From: Opitutales bacterium
GTDB taxonomy: Bacteria > Verrucomicrobiota > Verrucomicrobiia > Opitutales > Seribacteraceae
Assembly (NCBI GenBank): GCA_029254745.1
Contig: JAQWWZ010000033.1
Coordinates: 45,830 to 109,829, forward strand
Direction: 5' to 3'
DNA: 64,000 nucleotides
The notes beneath the pieces are model-generated. The model worked only from the letters and a program-made list of their open reading frames with translations, made no database searches and had not been told where the DNA came from. Every line of letters begins with the position of its first letter. Position 1 is the stretch's first letter. The translations under genes were made by a program, and so were the position numbers. Of this stretch, positions 25,391 to 34,262 are shown in pieces.

Positions 25391-26245
25391 CTATCGTTTG
25401 AGGTTTACTGCTTCGGTTAAAATGGCATCTGATGTTGTGATAACTCTTGATCCTGCCTGGAATGACCTCTGGTATGAAATCATAGCGGCAAATTCATTAG
25501 TCAAATCAACATTGGAAAGCTCGAGTGCGTATTGCTTAATCTTACCATTTGAGCCAACAGCAGGTATTGCATTATCAAGAACACCGCCAAGATTTTGCCC
25601 TTCTTGTCCGTTAGAATAAAAACCGTTGCCTACCCTTCTCAGATATTGTGGGGATTGAAAATTAGCAATTTTAAGCTGGCCTGATTTCCGAATGATATCT
25701 TCCCCTTCGCGGTTGACTACAAGATTAACAACCCCATCTTCTTCGATCCTTCTTGTAAGTAAGGTTTCGCCTTCTTCAAGTCCAACCTTCATTGGTTTTC
25801 CTTCAACATCAAGCAGTTGAAACCGGTATTGATCACGGGTAACAACGAAGCCTTCTACAGTTGATTCAAAAGCACCTGCTCGAGTGTAGAAAAAATCTCC
25901 TGTGGTAGGATCCTGTAACTCAAAGAAACCACCAGCATTAGGTAGAGCCTCCCCTTGAATCGCGATATCTAAATCAAGACCAGTTACTTCAATTGTACCT
26001 TGATTGAAGTCCGATGAAAGTGAACTGACATGCACACCTGTACCGTGTTGCAGGATATTGTTACTTGGTACCCCATCTGCACCAGATTCTGCATCATTTA
26101 CATGCATGTAAAAATTGTCAGAAAAATTAGCCCGGGAAGACTTGTACCCTAGAGAATTAACATTAGCTATGTTATTACCTAATACCTGCAAACCTTGGGT
26201 TAAACTTTTCAATGACGAAACGCCAGTATGTAAGGAAGGAATCAT
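25391..26245 (-). CDS. flgE: Flagellar hook protein FlgE (short form)
   Basis: FlgE polymerises into the hook. The 284-aa protein has the N-terminal motif LQVLGNNIANVNSLGYKSSR, the GLDLDIAIQGEALPNAGGFF turn, FYTRAGAFE, and the C-terminal LSNVDLTNEFAAMISYQRSF followed by QAGSRVITTSDAILTEAVNL. Its place between flgD and fliL identifies it as the hook gene rather than another rod protein. It is short (typical FlgE is about 400 aa), implying that the outer D2-type domain is missing or reduced. Confidence 0.88.
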   Translation of the reverse strand: MIPSLHTGVSSLKSLTQGLQVLGNNIANVNSLGYKSSRANFSDNFYMHVNDAESGADGVPSNNILQHGTGVHVSSLSSDFNQGTIEVTGLDLDIAIQGEALPNAGGFFELQDPTTGDFFYTRAGAFESTVEGFVVTRDQYRFQLLDVEGKPMKVGLEEGETLLTRRIEEDGVVNLVVNREGEDIIRKSGQLKIANFQSPQYLRRVGNGFYSNGQEGQNLGGVLDNAIPAVGSNGKIKQYALELSNVDLTNEFAAMISYQRSFQAGSRVITTSDAILTEAVNLKR

Positions 26246-26251
26246 TGATTG

Positions 26252-26686
26252 TTATTGGCTGGGCAAGCTGACTTTGACGATGTTTGATGGGTCGTAGTCT
26301 TTACCATCAACGATAACTGATATCTGTCCTTGATCAGACTTCTCAACAGACTTAACCAGGCCGCTAACTTCTTCGCCTTGGTTTTTAATGATGACCATCT
26401 TACCAAGGTAAGCTTGGGCAACCATATCTTTTTGGGAGTCTGCAAAAGTCTCAAACCCTTTCGAAAATTGCTCCATTTGCTCCAAGGATGCAATATTAGC
26501 CATTTGAGAAATAAACTCTGTATCTTTCATCGGCTCCAAAGGGTCCTGATTACTAATTTGACTGGTAAGAAGTTGTAAGAAATCTTCCATTTGTAAAGTA
26601 GCAGAACTTTCGGTGCCGGCATTGGCTACGGGTGCAGTCCTTGGGTTATTACTTAAATTTTGTGCGGTGGCGATTGTGTCGATCAT
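26252..26686 (-). CDS. flgD: Hook-cap scaffold protein FlgD
   Basis: FlgD caps the growing hook and is discarded. The 144-aa protein has the diagnostic N-terminal block DFLQLLTSQISNQDPLEPMK, DTEFISQMANIASLEQMEQF. The C-terminal part is a short Tudor-like beta segment (LGKMVIIKNQGEEVSGLVKS); the FlgD Ig domain found in enteric FlgD is absent, giving the short form. Neighbours are fliK (12 nt upstream) and flgE (6 nt downstream). Confidence 0.94.
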   Translation of the reverse strand: MIDTIATAQNLSNNPRTAPVANAGTESSATLQMEDFLQLLTSQISNQDPLEPMKDTEFISQMANIASLEQMEQFSKGFETFADSQKDMVAQAYLGKMVIIKNQGEEVSGLVKSVEKSDQGQISVIVDGKDYDPSNIVKVSLPSQ

Positions 26687-26698
26687 AAATTTTATAGA

Positions 26699-27634
26699 TT
26701 AAGCTGCCAGAGAGTTTAATTCATCCATCTCTTGGTAAGAACTGTAGATAGCAATTTTAATATTTTCTGACTCAGAAAATGACTTTCTGTCTAAAAACGA
26801 AATTTGTTCTTTAGATTTAGAATCGGGACAAATTAACGAAAGGGAAAGGGATTTTCCTTCTTTTTGCAGCCGAACTCCAAGTTTTCCACCATCAGGCAAA
26901 TCAAGTGCAAATCTGACAACTTTCTTATCAAACTTTGATATGTAAGCAATTCGAGGGGGCAAAGAATCCTGAAGAAACCTTTTAAGTACCTGATTAGAGT
27001 GGTTTGGGCTGAGGGCAACCTTAGGTTCTATCGATACTGAGGGGGGTAAGATCGTTTCAACGGAATTCATTCTAAGATTACTTAAAGCATTTTTTGTGCC
27101 ACCACCTTTATTCTTTTTTTGATCATCTTTGGACTCTGTATCTTGGTTATTAGAAAATAAATCCTTAGATAACTTATTTCCAGCAGGCTCTTTTAGAATT
27201 TTGGGCTCTTTGATCAGTGCTTGAGTTGCGACCCGATCAAGAATGGACTGGTTCCCCCTGTTAACAATGGGTGATAAGTTACTAGAGGTTTGCTTGGTGA
27301 AACTTAAAGGAATCTGAGGGCTTTGCGACGTGGATGACAATTGAGGCCCCCGTTTTCCGGTTAAAAATGAGGCGGTTTTTTTGCTAGTGGTCTGCAAACC
27401 ATTCGCTGTAAGTTTTGCCTGTGGCATAGTAGATTTATCTAATGGATTTTCTGTCTTTACTGGCGTCGAAGATGGATTCTTGTTCTTAGTTGCATGTTGG
27501 TTCAATTTTGTTGCAAAGGTTGAGCTTGATTTAGGCGGCAGCCAAAATGAGCCATTTTTGCCAATAGATTGATGGTTCGGTTGCGCAGCTACCAAAGTTT
27601 TGAGTGAAGGGTTTACCTGAGAGACTTGATCCAT
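26699..27634 (-). CDS. fliK: Hook-length control protein FliK (divergent)
   Basis: FliK measures hook length and triggers the FlhB switch. The 311-aa protein is low in complexity for its first ~220 residues, rich in Ser, Thr, Lys, Gln and Asn, as expected of the secreted ruler part. The C-terminal ~85 residues have a weak match to the Flg_hook domain (VRFALDLPDGGKLGVRLQKE, SLSLSLICPDSKSKEQISFL), where the usual form is L.P..LG.l.v.l. Identification rests on this, composition and the place directly upstream of flgD. It lies 6 nt after the motE-like gene. Confidence 0.75.
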   Translation of the reverse strand: MDQVSQVNPSLKTLVAAQPNHQSIGKNGSFWLPPKSSSTFATKLNQHATKNKNPSSTPVKTENPLDKSTMPQAKLTANGLQTTSKKTASFLTGKRGPQLSSTSQSPQIPLSFTKQTSSNLSPIVNRGNQSILDRVATQALIKEPKILKEPAGNKLSKDLFSNNQDTESKDDQKKNKGGGTKNALSNLRMNSVETILPPSVSIEPKVALSPNHSNQVLKRFLQDSLPPRIAYISKFDKKVVRFALDLPDGGKLGVRLQKEGKSLSLSLICPDSKSKEQISFLDRKSFSESENIKIAIYSSYQEMDELNSLAA

Positions 27635-27640
27635 TTCGAG

Positions 27641-28309
27641 TCAATTCTGGAGAGATGCTGGGGCATTACCATCGATGTCTAAACTTGGAAGTAATCCACG
27701 ATCTCGCATCGCAAGAGCATCAGCAAGTTCGATCATTGCATCATCATCGCTGTTTAGCATAAAAGCTATAATGGGTGCTTTGTCTTCAGCTTTTAGAAGC
27801 TCGAAAATCGTGAGAGCTTGCTCAAATTTTCTCTTTTGCCTCCAGTTTTGTATCTCGACACTTGCAACTTCCGGGCCCATTTCAACCCATCTTTTTGAAG
27901 TGTCCTTATACTCCTTTAATTTTTCTTCGCTCAAGTCTTGTCCTTGTTTTGATTCAAAATCGGCAAGTCTGTCTTCTAGGTCTTTGCGGATCTGGTTTAG
28001 TTCACGCTTCTGTTTTTCGAGAGACTCCATATCCATAGAAATTGCTGATTCTCTAGCGTCTAGCTCATTCTCTCTTTCGATCAGCCTTTCCTTAAGTGCT
28101 GCCAACTCTTTAGAAAGTTGATTCATCGAGTGAGTTTCGGCGGGAGAATAGCTCGTATCATCGGCATCAAATTCAACGCTGGTAAATTCTGCTTTTATTA
28201 CGGGCTTAGGCTTAAATAAAGCATCGTAATTTAGGGTCAGCATGATGCCTGCACTCGCCACTGATAAAATGACGGCAGCCACAACAATAAGTGAAGGAGA
28301 TATTTTCAT
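27641..28309 (-). CDS. MotE/YlxF-like coiled-coil membrane protein
   Basis: The 222-aa protein has one N-terminal membrane helix (about 5-26) and a long charged coiled coil (about 60-130: LSKELAALKERLIERENELD and so on). A C-terminal domain follows (VEIQNWRQKRKFEQALTIFE, LKAEDKAPIIAFMLNSDDDA), like the MgtE-N-related domain of MotE proteins. MotE homologues act as stator or export-associated periplasmic chaperones and are often placed next to fliJ and fliK, as here. It overlaps the fliJ stop by 4 nt. The family call is reasonable, but the precise role here is not shown by sequence. Confidence 0.7.
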   Translation of the reverse strand: MKISPSLIVVAAVILSVASAGIMLTLNYDALFKPKPVIKAEFTSVEFDADDTSYSPAETHSMNQLSKELAALKERLIERENELDARESAISMDMESLEKQKRELNQIRKDLEDRLADFESKQGQDLSEEKLKEYKDTSKRWVEMGPEVASVEIQNWRQKRKFEQALTIFELLKAEDKAPIIAFMLNSDDDAMIELADALAMRDRGLLPSLDIDGNAPASLQN

Positions 28310-28764
28310 GATAATTGAGAATTTAAGTTGTAGGCAAATCGACTAGTGATGATATCATCGATTTCATTTTCCTCTTTTTTTTGTTCGTTGTGCGAATGTT
28401 CTGCTTGTTGCTTACCTTTGAGTTTTTCTAAGCTTTTAAAATCGGAATCTGACTTCAGAAATATTGTGCGTTTAGCTTCTTGTATTTTCTTCGCATTTTG
28501 GAGCTCTCCGTGAAGTTCTATAATCTTATTCTTGGAGTCAACCACAGTGCGCTGATGATTTTGCTCATCTTGCCCATAAAAACCAGAAGATCTTTTGACT
28601 TTTATATAGTTTTGTAATTCCTGAAGCTGTTCTTCTTGGGCATGAAGCGATTCTCCAATACGGTTAAAATCTTCTATTGACTTACCGTAAGATTCGAGGC
28701 TTTGATCTCGAGCCAATTCTCTTAAGTGCAACAAAGTTTGAAGTCTGAAATTAAAGGCTTTCAT
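28306..28764 (-). CDS. fliJ: Flagellar export chaperone/stalk protein FliJ
   Basis: FliJ is the coiled-coil stalk of the export ATPase. The 152-aa protein is helical throughout, beginning MKAFNFRLQTLLHLRELARD, the family opening (..F.f.Lq.ll..r....e), and continuing with heptad-patterned Gln, Glu and Lys. It overlaps the fliI stop and the motE-like start by 4 nt each. Family conservation is weak but start, size and place all agree. Confidence 0.9.
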   Translation of the reverse strand: MKAFNFRLQTLLHLRELARDQSLESYGKSIEDFNRIGESLHAQEEQLQELQNYIKVKRSSGFYGQDEQNHQRTVVDSKNKIIELHGELQNAKKIQEAKRTIFLKSDSDFKSLEKLKGKQQAEHSHNEQKKEENEIDDIITSRFAYNLNSQLS

Positions 28765-30083
28765 GATGAAATTGATTTGAGCATTTCGAAACTATGGGAC
28801 CGTGGGTAAAGCTCATCATAGGATTGCTTTAAAAAGGAGGATAGTGAATCATATTTGGCAATAGCTTCGTCGATTCTTGGGTTACTGTTTTTAACATAAG
28901 CACCTACATTGATTAGATCTTCATTTTGCCTGTAGGTAGATAATAAATCTCTTGCTTTTGAAATTTGAGCGATCTCCTCCTTTGTACACACAGCTCGGTC
29001 CAAGCGACTAACGCTTTTAAGGACATCTACGGCTGGAAAGTGATTGGCATTTGCAAGTTGCCGATCGAGAATAATGTGCCCATCAAGAAATCCACGAACT
29101 GCATCTGCAACTGGTTCATTCATATCATCGCCCTCAACTAAAACGGTATAGATCGCAGTAATAGATCCCTTTTCAGTGGAGCCAGTACGTTCCAGGAGTT
29201 TAGGAAGCACAGAGAAAACAGAAGGGACATACCCACGACTTGCCGGGGGTTCTCCAGCTGCTAAGCCAATCTCTCTTTGGGCCATGGCAAAGCGGGTCAA
29301 TGAATCCATTAAAAGTAGCACGTTACTCCCTTGGTCTCGAAACCCTTCTGCTATCGCGGTCGCAAGTGTGGATGCACGAATTCTCATTGGAGCAGGTTGG
29401 TCTGAGGTAGATACAACAATAACGGATTTCGCCATACCCTCGGGACCAAGATCATTTTCGATAAATTCTTTAAGTTCTCTCCCTCTTTCACCGACTAAAG
29501 AGATAACATTAACACCTGACTCAGAACCACGGGCAATCATGCCAAGGAGGACTGACTTACCTACCCCACTACCGGAAAAAATTCCGACCCTTTGCCCTTT
29601 GCCAAGTGGAGTGAAAGTATCAATAGATTTAATTCCCGTGCTAAACGAATCAGTAATAAGTTTTCGGTCCAGTGGGTTGGGAGGTTCGGTGTAGAAACCA
29701 TCTCTTGCTCCAGCCATTAACGGTCCCTTGCCGTCAATAGGCCTACCCATACCGTCAATAACTCTGCCCAATAAAGCCTTCCCAAAGGGTACAGTATTGG
29801 AATTTTTGTGGGAGATGACATTGCATCCTGGGTGAATAAGGTGGATGCTATCAAGTGGCATAAGCAAAACCTTGTTTTCAAGAAAGCCGACTACCTGAGC
29901 CTCAGTGCTGTTGTTATGGCGGTCGGAAGTAATCGAGCAAACTTGCCCAATACATGCCTCCGGACCTTCAGATTCAATAATCAACCCTGTAACTTTTCTT
30001 ACAGTACCAATTTTATCATGGGTGCGAGCCCCTTTTATACCCTTTTCAATCAAAGAAAAGCGCTCATGCAGAGAGTCAATCAC
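28761..30083 (-). CDS. fliI: Flagellum-specific export ATPase FliI
   Basis: FliI is the hexameric ATPase that feeds substrates to the export gate. It has the Walker A loop GIFSGSGVGKSVLLGMIARG, VSLVGERGRELKEFIENDLG, Walker B region NVLLLMDSLTRFAMAQREIG, and ASRGYVPSVFSVLPKLLERT. I chose the GTG at 30083 (440 aa, VIDSLHERFSLIEKG): it has GAGGAG seven nt upstream, overlaps the fliH stop tightly, and gives the usual family length. The ATG at 30131 would add 16 residues inside fliH and lacks a comparable site. The overlap with fliJ is 4 nt. Confidence 0.95.
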   Translation of the reverse strand: MIDSLHERFSLIEKGIKGARTHDKIGTVRKVTGLIIESEGPEACIGQVCSITSDRHNNSTEAQVVGFLENKVLLMPLDSIHLIHPGCNVISHKNSNTVPFGKALLGRVIDGMGRPIDGKGPLMAGARDGFYTEPPNPLDRKLITDSFSTGIKSIDTFTPLGKGQRVGIFSGSGVGKSVLLGMIARGSESGVNVISLVGERGRELKEFIENDLGPEGMAKSVIVVSTSDQPAPMRIRASTLATAIAEGFRDQGSNVLLLMDSLTRFAMAQREIGLAAGEPPASRGYVPSVFSVLPKLLERTGSTEKGSITAIYTVLVEGDDMNEPVADAVRGFLDGHIILDRQLANANHFPAVDVLKSVSRLDRAVCTKEEIAQISKARDLLSTYRQNEDLINVGAYVKNSNPRIDEAIAKYDSLSSFLKQSYDELYPRSHSFEMLKSISS

Positions 30084-30750
30084 CCTGAATCTCCTCTTCC
30101 AATCTACGAAGTTTTGTTGCAATTCTGCCATCTAGTAAACCAAATCTGCTTTTGACTTGGCAATCACCAGACTTGAGGGACGCGTCTTCAAAAAATTTAA
30201 TGTTGGGATAGCCTTCGAGTAAAGTATCATCGCCGTCAATTCCATCGAAAATACCAGCTATTGCACTGGCAAATCCATCGTCTTGCTTGCCTTCATCGGT
30301 TGCTGGCTCTTTATCTTTATCTGAAAGTGATTTAAATAAGGAAAGGTCGCCGGGGGAAAGGAAAATTTCAAGGCTTTCCTGATCATCGCTGAAATCCTCA
30401 ATCATCGACTTCACTAAGGACTTAATCATTTCTGCATCCAACGGGATATTGCCCAGAACACGTTCAGATGTGTTGACGACAAGGGTTGGCAGTCGGGTAT
30501 TGAGTTGGTTTAGTACACCTTCAATTTTACTCTGCAGGGATCCAAGCAAAGTCTCTTGGCGTAAAGCATAGTCTTCCCGTAATTTTTTGATCTCTTGTTG
30601 GTAGAAATCTGTGGCTTCTTTCTTGCCTTGCTCGTAAGATTTTAAGGAGTTTTCCTGTGCGAAAGAGGTGGATACAGGTGCCTGCTCAACAGAAATAACA
30701 GAAAAACCCTGAGGGGCACGAGGAAAGGAAACTGTTTTATTGTACGACAA
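30076..30750 (-). CDS. fliH: Flagellar export ATPase regulator FliH
   Basis: FliH binds FliI and tethers it to the C ring. The 224-aa protein has a central charged coiled coil with the GxxxG-like and Arg/Glu-rich pattern (QEIKKLREDYALRQETLLGS) and a C-terminal domain LVVNTSERVLGNIPLDAEMI, SGDCQVKSRFGLLDGRIATK (usual form: G..vet..G.iDas...q). I chose a TTG start at 30750: GGAGG stands 8 nt upstream, and the resulting start overlaps the end of fliG. The only ATG (30882) lies 146 nt inside fliG and would add an implausible N-terminus. Confidence 0.88.
   Translation of the reverse strand: MSYNKTVSFPRAPQGFSVISVEQAPVSTSFAQENSLKSYEQGKKEATDFYQQEIKKLREDYALRQETLLGSLQSKIEGVLNQLNTRLPTLVVNTSERVLGNIPLDAEMIKSLVKSMIEDFSDDQESLEIFLSPGDLSLFKSLSDKDKEPATDEGKQDDGFASAIAGIFDGIDGDDTLLEGYPNIKFFEDASLKSGDCQVKSRFGLLDGRIATKLRRLEEEIQGD
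30091..30096 (-). promoter_or_regulatory. Ribosome binding site deciding the GTG start of fliI
   Basis: On the minus strand, GAGGAG lies in the last codons of fliH, 7 nt before the GTG at 30083. The GTG itself overlaps the fliH stop region, giving a coupled start that fits normal FliI length. Confidence 0.6.
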
Positions 30751-31783
30751 CGTCGCTTCCTCCAGTATCGAGGATAATTTCTTCGTCCTCTTCGAGTTCG
30801 CGAACGATTTGGATAACTCTATCTTGTGCGGACTCAATTTCAGAAAGTCTTTTGGGACCGAGAAAGCCCAGTTGTTCCTCAAGAGCCTCTACTGCTCTTT
30901 TAGACATCGTAGAATAAATGACTTTCTTTAGTTCAGCGGAAGCGTTTTTCATAGCAATAACCAAGTCATCTTGATCAACTTCCTTAGTAATTTTCGAAAT
31001 ATCTCCAGCACTAAGTCTAACAAGATCTTCGAAGCGAAACATTCTTTGCCTGATTGAACCGCCAAGCTTCGGGTTTCTTTTTTCAATGCTTTTAAGGAGT
31101 TCTTTACCCTCCTCTTTTTCGAACCAGTTCAAAAGTTCTGCAGCTGATTTTACTCCACCTGTCTTAACACGGGGAGATTGTCCTTTTTTGCCCATTCTAC
31201 TGCCAAGTGTGTTAGCCACTACCTCGATTTGGTCCATTGGAGTGGTTTCCATAGATCCAACTCTCTCAATCACTTGTTCCTGTATATTCGGGGGCATCAT
31301 TTGAAGAACTTCTGATCCTTTGTCGGCATCTACATTAGCTAAGACAAAAGCAATCGTCTGTGGTTGCTCAAACCGTAAGACGTTGTAGATTTGTCCCGGA
31401 TCCATTTCCTTAATGTCATCCATAAAATCGAGCGAATCCCGGACAGGGGCGATCCGATTCATCATGTTATTAGCCTTGTAATCCCCATGAGCCAACTCAA
31501 GGGTCTTTTGGGCAAATGTAAGACCACCCAGGTTAGAATTTACGGATGATTCAATAATTTCAGAAAATTCGTCGAGCACACAATCCTTTAAATCCTGATC
31601 AACAATTGCAAAATCACCAATTCTTTTACAGATGCTCTCAGAGTCCTTTGAATCAAACCTTTTCAAAAGGGTGGATGCTGCGTCCTCTCCCAATGCAATC
31701 ATGAGCAAAGCAAGTTTCTCATGCTTCGACATTTTTTGGTAGCGCTCTTCTACGCTTTCTTCTTCTTCTTCGACTTCTTGCAT
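30737..31783 (-). CDS. fliG: Flagellar motor switch protein FliG
   Basis: FliG receives torque from MotA. The 348-aa protein has the N-terminal FliF-binding region (KMSKHEKLALLMIALGEDAA), the middle domain with FEQPQTIAFVLANVDADKGS (the EHPQ motif as E-Q-P-Q), and the C-terminal torque domain with MFRFEDLVRLSAGDISKITK, where charged residues flank the helix as in the family. The N-terminus begins with an acidic run (QEVEEEEESVEE), which is unusual. The gene lies 38 nt after fliF; its 3-prime end carries the fliH ribosome binding site. Confidence 0.96.
   Translation of the reverse strand: MQEVEEEEESVEERYQKMSKHEKLALLMIALGEDAASTLLKRFDSKDSESICKRIGDFAIVDQDLKDCVLDEFSEIIESSVNSNLGGLTFAQKTLELAHGDYKANNMMNRIAPVRDSLDFMDDIKEMDPGQIYNVLRFEQPQTIAFVLANVDADKGSEVLQMMPPNIQEQVIERVGSMETTPMDQIEVVANTLGSRMGKKGQSPRVKTGGVKSAAELLNWFEKEEGKELLKSIEKRNPKLGGSIRQRMFRFEDLVRLSAGDISKITKEVDQDDLVIAMKNASAELKKVIYSTMSKRAVEALEEQLGFLGPKRLSEIESAQDRVIQIVRELEEDEEIILDTGGSDVVVQ
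30759..30763 (-). promoter_or_regulatory. Ribosome binding site deciding the TTG start of fliH
   Basis: On the minus strand, GGAGG lies inside the last codons of fliG, 8 nt before the TTG at 30750. It is a full Shine-Dalgarno match with good spacing and marks TTG as the start, since no ATG or GTG is in frame nearby. Confidence 0.65.
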
Positions 31784-31821
31784 CGCCTAGGGGTTGTTAG
31801 TTGACTACATTGTTGATGAAG

Positions 31822-33381
31822 TTAGGAAGAGGATCCAGTCTCCAAGTATTTCCTGAGTGCCGTACTCACATTATCCGGTTTTTCTTGAATTAGATCATTG
31901 AGAAGTTCAGGGGTTAATCCGCTTCCTAAGCTCCTAGTTCCTGCCAACATTTGCTGGTCGTCTTCATCTAAAACCTGAACCTCAGCTTCGCTGGGTTTAA
32001 ACTTTTTGAGCATTCGTAGGAATACAAAAAAGATTACAAGGGCGAGGACAATACCGAGGAGGTTTTTTAAATGGGGTCCATAAGTGTCCAAGAGATGCTG
32101 AAATTGATTAAGGGTTTCTCCTGTTGGACCAGCAAAAGAAGGTTGAAACTCAACCTCATGAACGGTTACATGTGTTGTTAAATCAGACTGATCAAAGCGT
32201 GCACCTATTGCATTTACTACTGCCCCATGGATACTGTCAATCTCAGCAGGACTGCGAGGTGCATCACCTTTAGCGATAAGAACTGCTGCACTACGACCAA
32301 TAATCGCACCTGGTTCTTGTACCGTTTCGTTGAGGGTACGGCTAATCTCGAAATCGGTGGTTTTTGACTCCCTTTTTTCATCGCTTTGAGCCATGACGGG
32401 GTCATCTGCAGAAGCATCCTGGCTGACATTAGGGACATTTGCACCCATACCAGTTGCGTTATTCTGGGGTTGAGTCTCAACTGTGGTTGCAGAGTCTTTA
32501 TCAGAAGTTTGAGTCCTAGGCACCTGTCCTTCAGGGTCAAATTTCTCGTCCAGTAAAGTGGAAGATTTTGTATCCAAATTTACCGATACTCGTGCCACTA
32601 CCTTATCTTTGCCAACAATGCGAGAAAGCATTGACTCAATTTTTTGCTCAAGCCTGCGCTCCTGGGCTTGGTAAGCTTTCATCATCTGCCCAGCAACTCC
32701 AGCAACTCCGTCAGTGTCAGCCTCATCAGAAAGGAGAGTCCCCTGATTATCCATCACTGCGACATTGGATTTGTTTACACCCTTAACCGCCCTAGCGACA
32801 AGGAATTGGATTGCATTAACGTTTGATTTGTCAAGGGTGCTTCCACCTGTATCCACATATACAGAAGCACTTGGCCGGTCGTTAGGATCCTCACTTAAAA
32901 GCAGATTGTTTTCAGGTTTAACAACAAAAACCTTAGCAGAACGGATTGCATCCATCATTGAGATAGTCCGTGCCAATTCTCCTTGGATGGCACGAGTATG
33001 GTTAGTCCTTTGTACGAAATCGCTGATTCCAAAGTTTCCTTCATCAAAGATTTCAAAGCCGACATCACCACTCTTGGGTAAGCCTTTCATGGCAAGTTCC
33101 ATTCTCATCGCCGCCCGTTTGTCTTCGGGCACAAGAATGGTGTCGCCAGATTCGCTGTACTCAAAAGGTACTTGATTAGACTTAAGTACATCTACAACCT
33201 CACCTAAATCCTTGGCATCTGCTCCACTGACGAGAACTCTCATGTCAGAGTTCCCCCCAGACCATGACAAAATCCCAATACTTAGACCAATAACGCCAAG
33301 TATGGCTGCACTTAATCCGAGTTTTCTAGAGGCAGGAAGTTGTCCCCACAACTCACTTAATTTATCAAATCTTTCTTTCAT
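31822..33381 (-). CDS. fliF: Flagellar MS-ring protein FliF
   Basis: FliF forms the MS ring and the base for the C ring. The 519-aa protein has an N-terminal helix (about 21-40), the ring-building motifs (MRVLVSGADAKDLGEVVDVL; GFEIFDEGNFGISDFVQRTN; HTRAIQGELARTISMMDAIR), a long disordered Ser/Thr/Gln loop near 280-340, a second helix (about 435-455, LLGIVLALVIFFVFLRMLKK), and a C-terminal FliG-binding tail (ELLNDLIQEKPDNVSTALRK). Length is a little under the usual 530-570 aa. Confidence 0.96.
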   Translation of the reverse strand: MKERFDKLSELWGQLPASRKLGLSAAILGVIGLSIGILSWSGGNSDMRVLVSGADAKDLGEVVDVLKSNQVPFEYSESGDTILVPEDKRAAMRMELAMKGLPKSGDVGFEIFDEGNFGISDFVQRTNHTRAIQGELARTISMMDAIRSAKVFVVKPENNLLLSEDPNDRPSASVYVDTGGSTLDKSNVNAIQFLVARAVKGVNKSNVAVMDNQGTLLSDEADTDGVAGVAGQMMKAYQAQERRLEQKIESMLSRIVGKDKVVARVSVNLDTKSSTLLDEKFDPEGQVPRTQTSDKDSATTVETQPQNNATGMGANVPNVSQDASADDPVMAQSDEKRESKTTDFEISRTLNETVQEPGAIIGRSAAVLIAKGDAPRSPAEIDSIHGAVVNAIGARFDQSDLTTHVTVHEVEFQPSFAGPTGETLNQFQHLLDTYGPHLKNLLGIVLALVIFFVFLRMLKKFKPSEAEVQVLDEDDQQMLAGTRSLGSGLTPELLNDLIQEKPDNVSTALRKYLETGSSS

Positions 33382-33390
33382 TCAAAAACC

Positions 33391-33807
33391 CTATACTTGC
33401 ATTCTCATCAATTCCTTGTAGGAGTCGACGAGCTTATTTCTAACTTCAATCATTAGATTAAAAGCCACGCCTGCTTCCTGGGATTTGACCACTGCTTCGT
33501 GAATATTGTCAGAGCGTCCCAAAATCAGATCCTGGGTTTCTTGCTTCGAAATCTTTTTCTTTTGATCAACACCTTTGACAAAATCTTCAAACATTTGAGC
33601 AAAACCTGGTGCGGTTACTCGTTCAGTTGGAGAGGTTTTGTCTATTGCAATTGGAGACACTCCATTTGAGATGGATTGACCCGCTATATTGTTTATCTGG
33701 GAGAGTTCAGAATTTTGTGCGAAGCGATTAGCCCGTACATTTGGTTGCAGGTTTGGGTTTTGACTGAGAAGATCGGTCAAACTTGGTAAACTTGTGATTG
33801 CGTCCAT
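33391..33807 (-). CDS. fliE: Hook-basal body adaptor protein FliE
   Basis: FliE connects the MS ring to the rod. The 138-aa protein has a variable N-terminus and the conserved C-terminal domain: FAQMFEDFVKGVDQKKKISK, LGRSDNIHEAVVKSQEAGVA, FNLMIEVRNKLVDSYKELMR, MQV. This is the classic ending (QvRnK.v.AYqeimrMqv). It lies between flgC and fliF with 9-11 nt gaps. Confidence 0.95.
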   Translation of the reverse strand: MDAITSLPSLTDLLSQNPNLQPNVRANRFAQNSELSQINNIAGQSISNGVSPIAIDKTSPTERVTAPGFAQMFEDFVKGVDQKKKISKQETQDLILGRSDNIHEAVVKSQEAGVAFNLMIEVRNKLVDSYKELMRMQV

Positions 33808-33818
33808 AATTAAAAAAT

Positions 33819-34259
33819 TTATTTCCCAATTGCTAGGGCTTGTTGAGCCATTCTACGAGAAGTTTTAACAACAGTTAAATTTGCCTCATAGGCTCTCGAG
33901 GCACTTATCAAATCGATCATTTCCCTCGAAACATCAACATTAGGCATCTCAACCATGCCATCTTCATTGGCATGAGGGTGACCAGGGTTGTAAATCATGC
34001 GCCCAGGAGTTTGGTCGTCATAAACATCAGTTACTTTGACACCATGGTATAAATTCTCGTCAACATAACCGGCAACTCTTCTTTCCGGTGTTTTGATGAA
34101 TTCCTCAAATGCTACTTCTTTTCTTTGGTAAACATTGCCGTCTGCGTCTTGGGTGGTGTTGGAGTTGGCAATATTCTGGGCAATAATTTCTAGGCGAATT
34201 TTCTCAGCCGACAGTGCGCTTCCTGTAGACTCAATACCTGGGATAAGATTCATAGTCAT
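33819..34259 (-). CDS. flgC: Proximal rod protein FlgC
   Basis: FlgC is a proximal rod protein. The 146-aa sequence shows IESTGSALSAEKIRLEIIAQ, NIANSNTTQDADGNVYQRKE, the long FlgC-specific VAFEEF stretch, YNPGHPHANEDGMVEMPNVD (the family motif dP.HP.And.GyV..pnv), and VSREMIDLISASRAYEANLT. It is 3 nt downstream of flgB. Confidence 0.97.
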   Translation of the reverse strand: MTMNLIPGIESTGSALSAEKIRLEIIAQNIANSNTTQDADGNVYQRKEVAFEEFIKTPERRVAGYVDENLYHGVKVTDVYDDQTPGRMIYNPGHPHANEDGMVEMPNVDVSREMIDLISASRAYEANLTVVKTSRRMAQQALAIGK

Positions 34260-34262
34260 AAA

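Noticed and set aside
30751..30882. FlhH-like longer FliH from the ATG at 30882
   Set aside because: This reads 146 nt inside fliG and lacks the FliH N-terminal pattern; a TTG with GGAGG is better placed.
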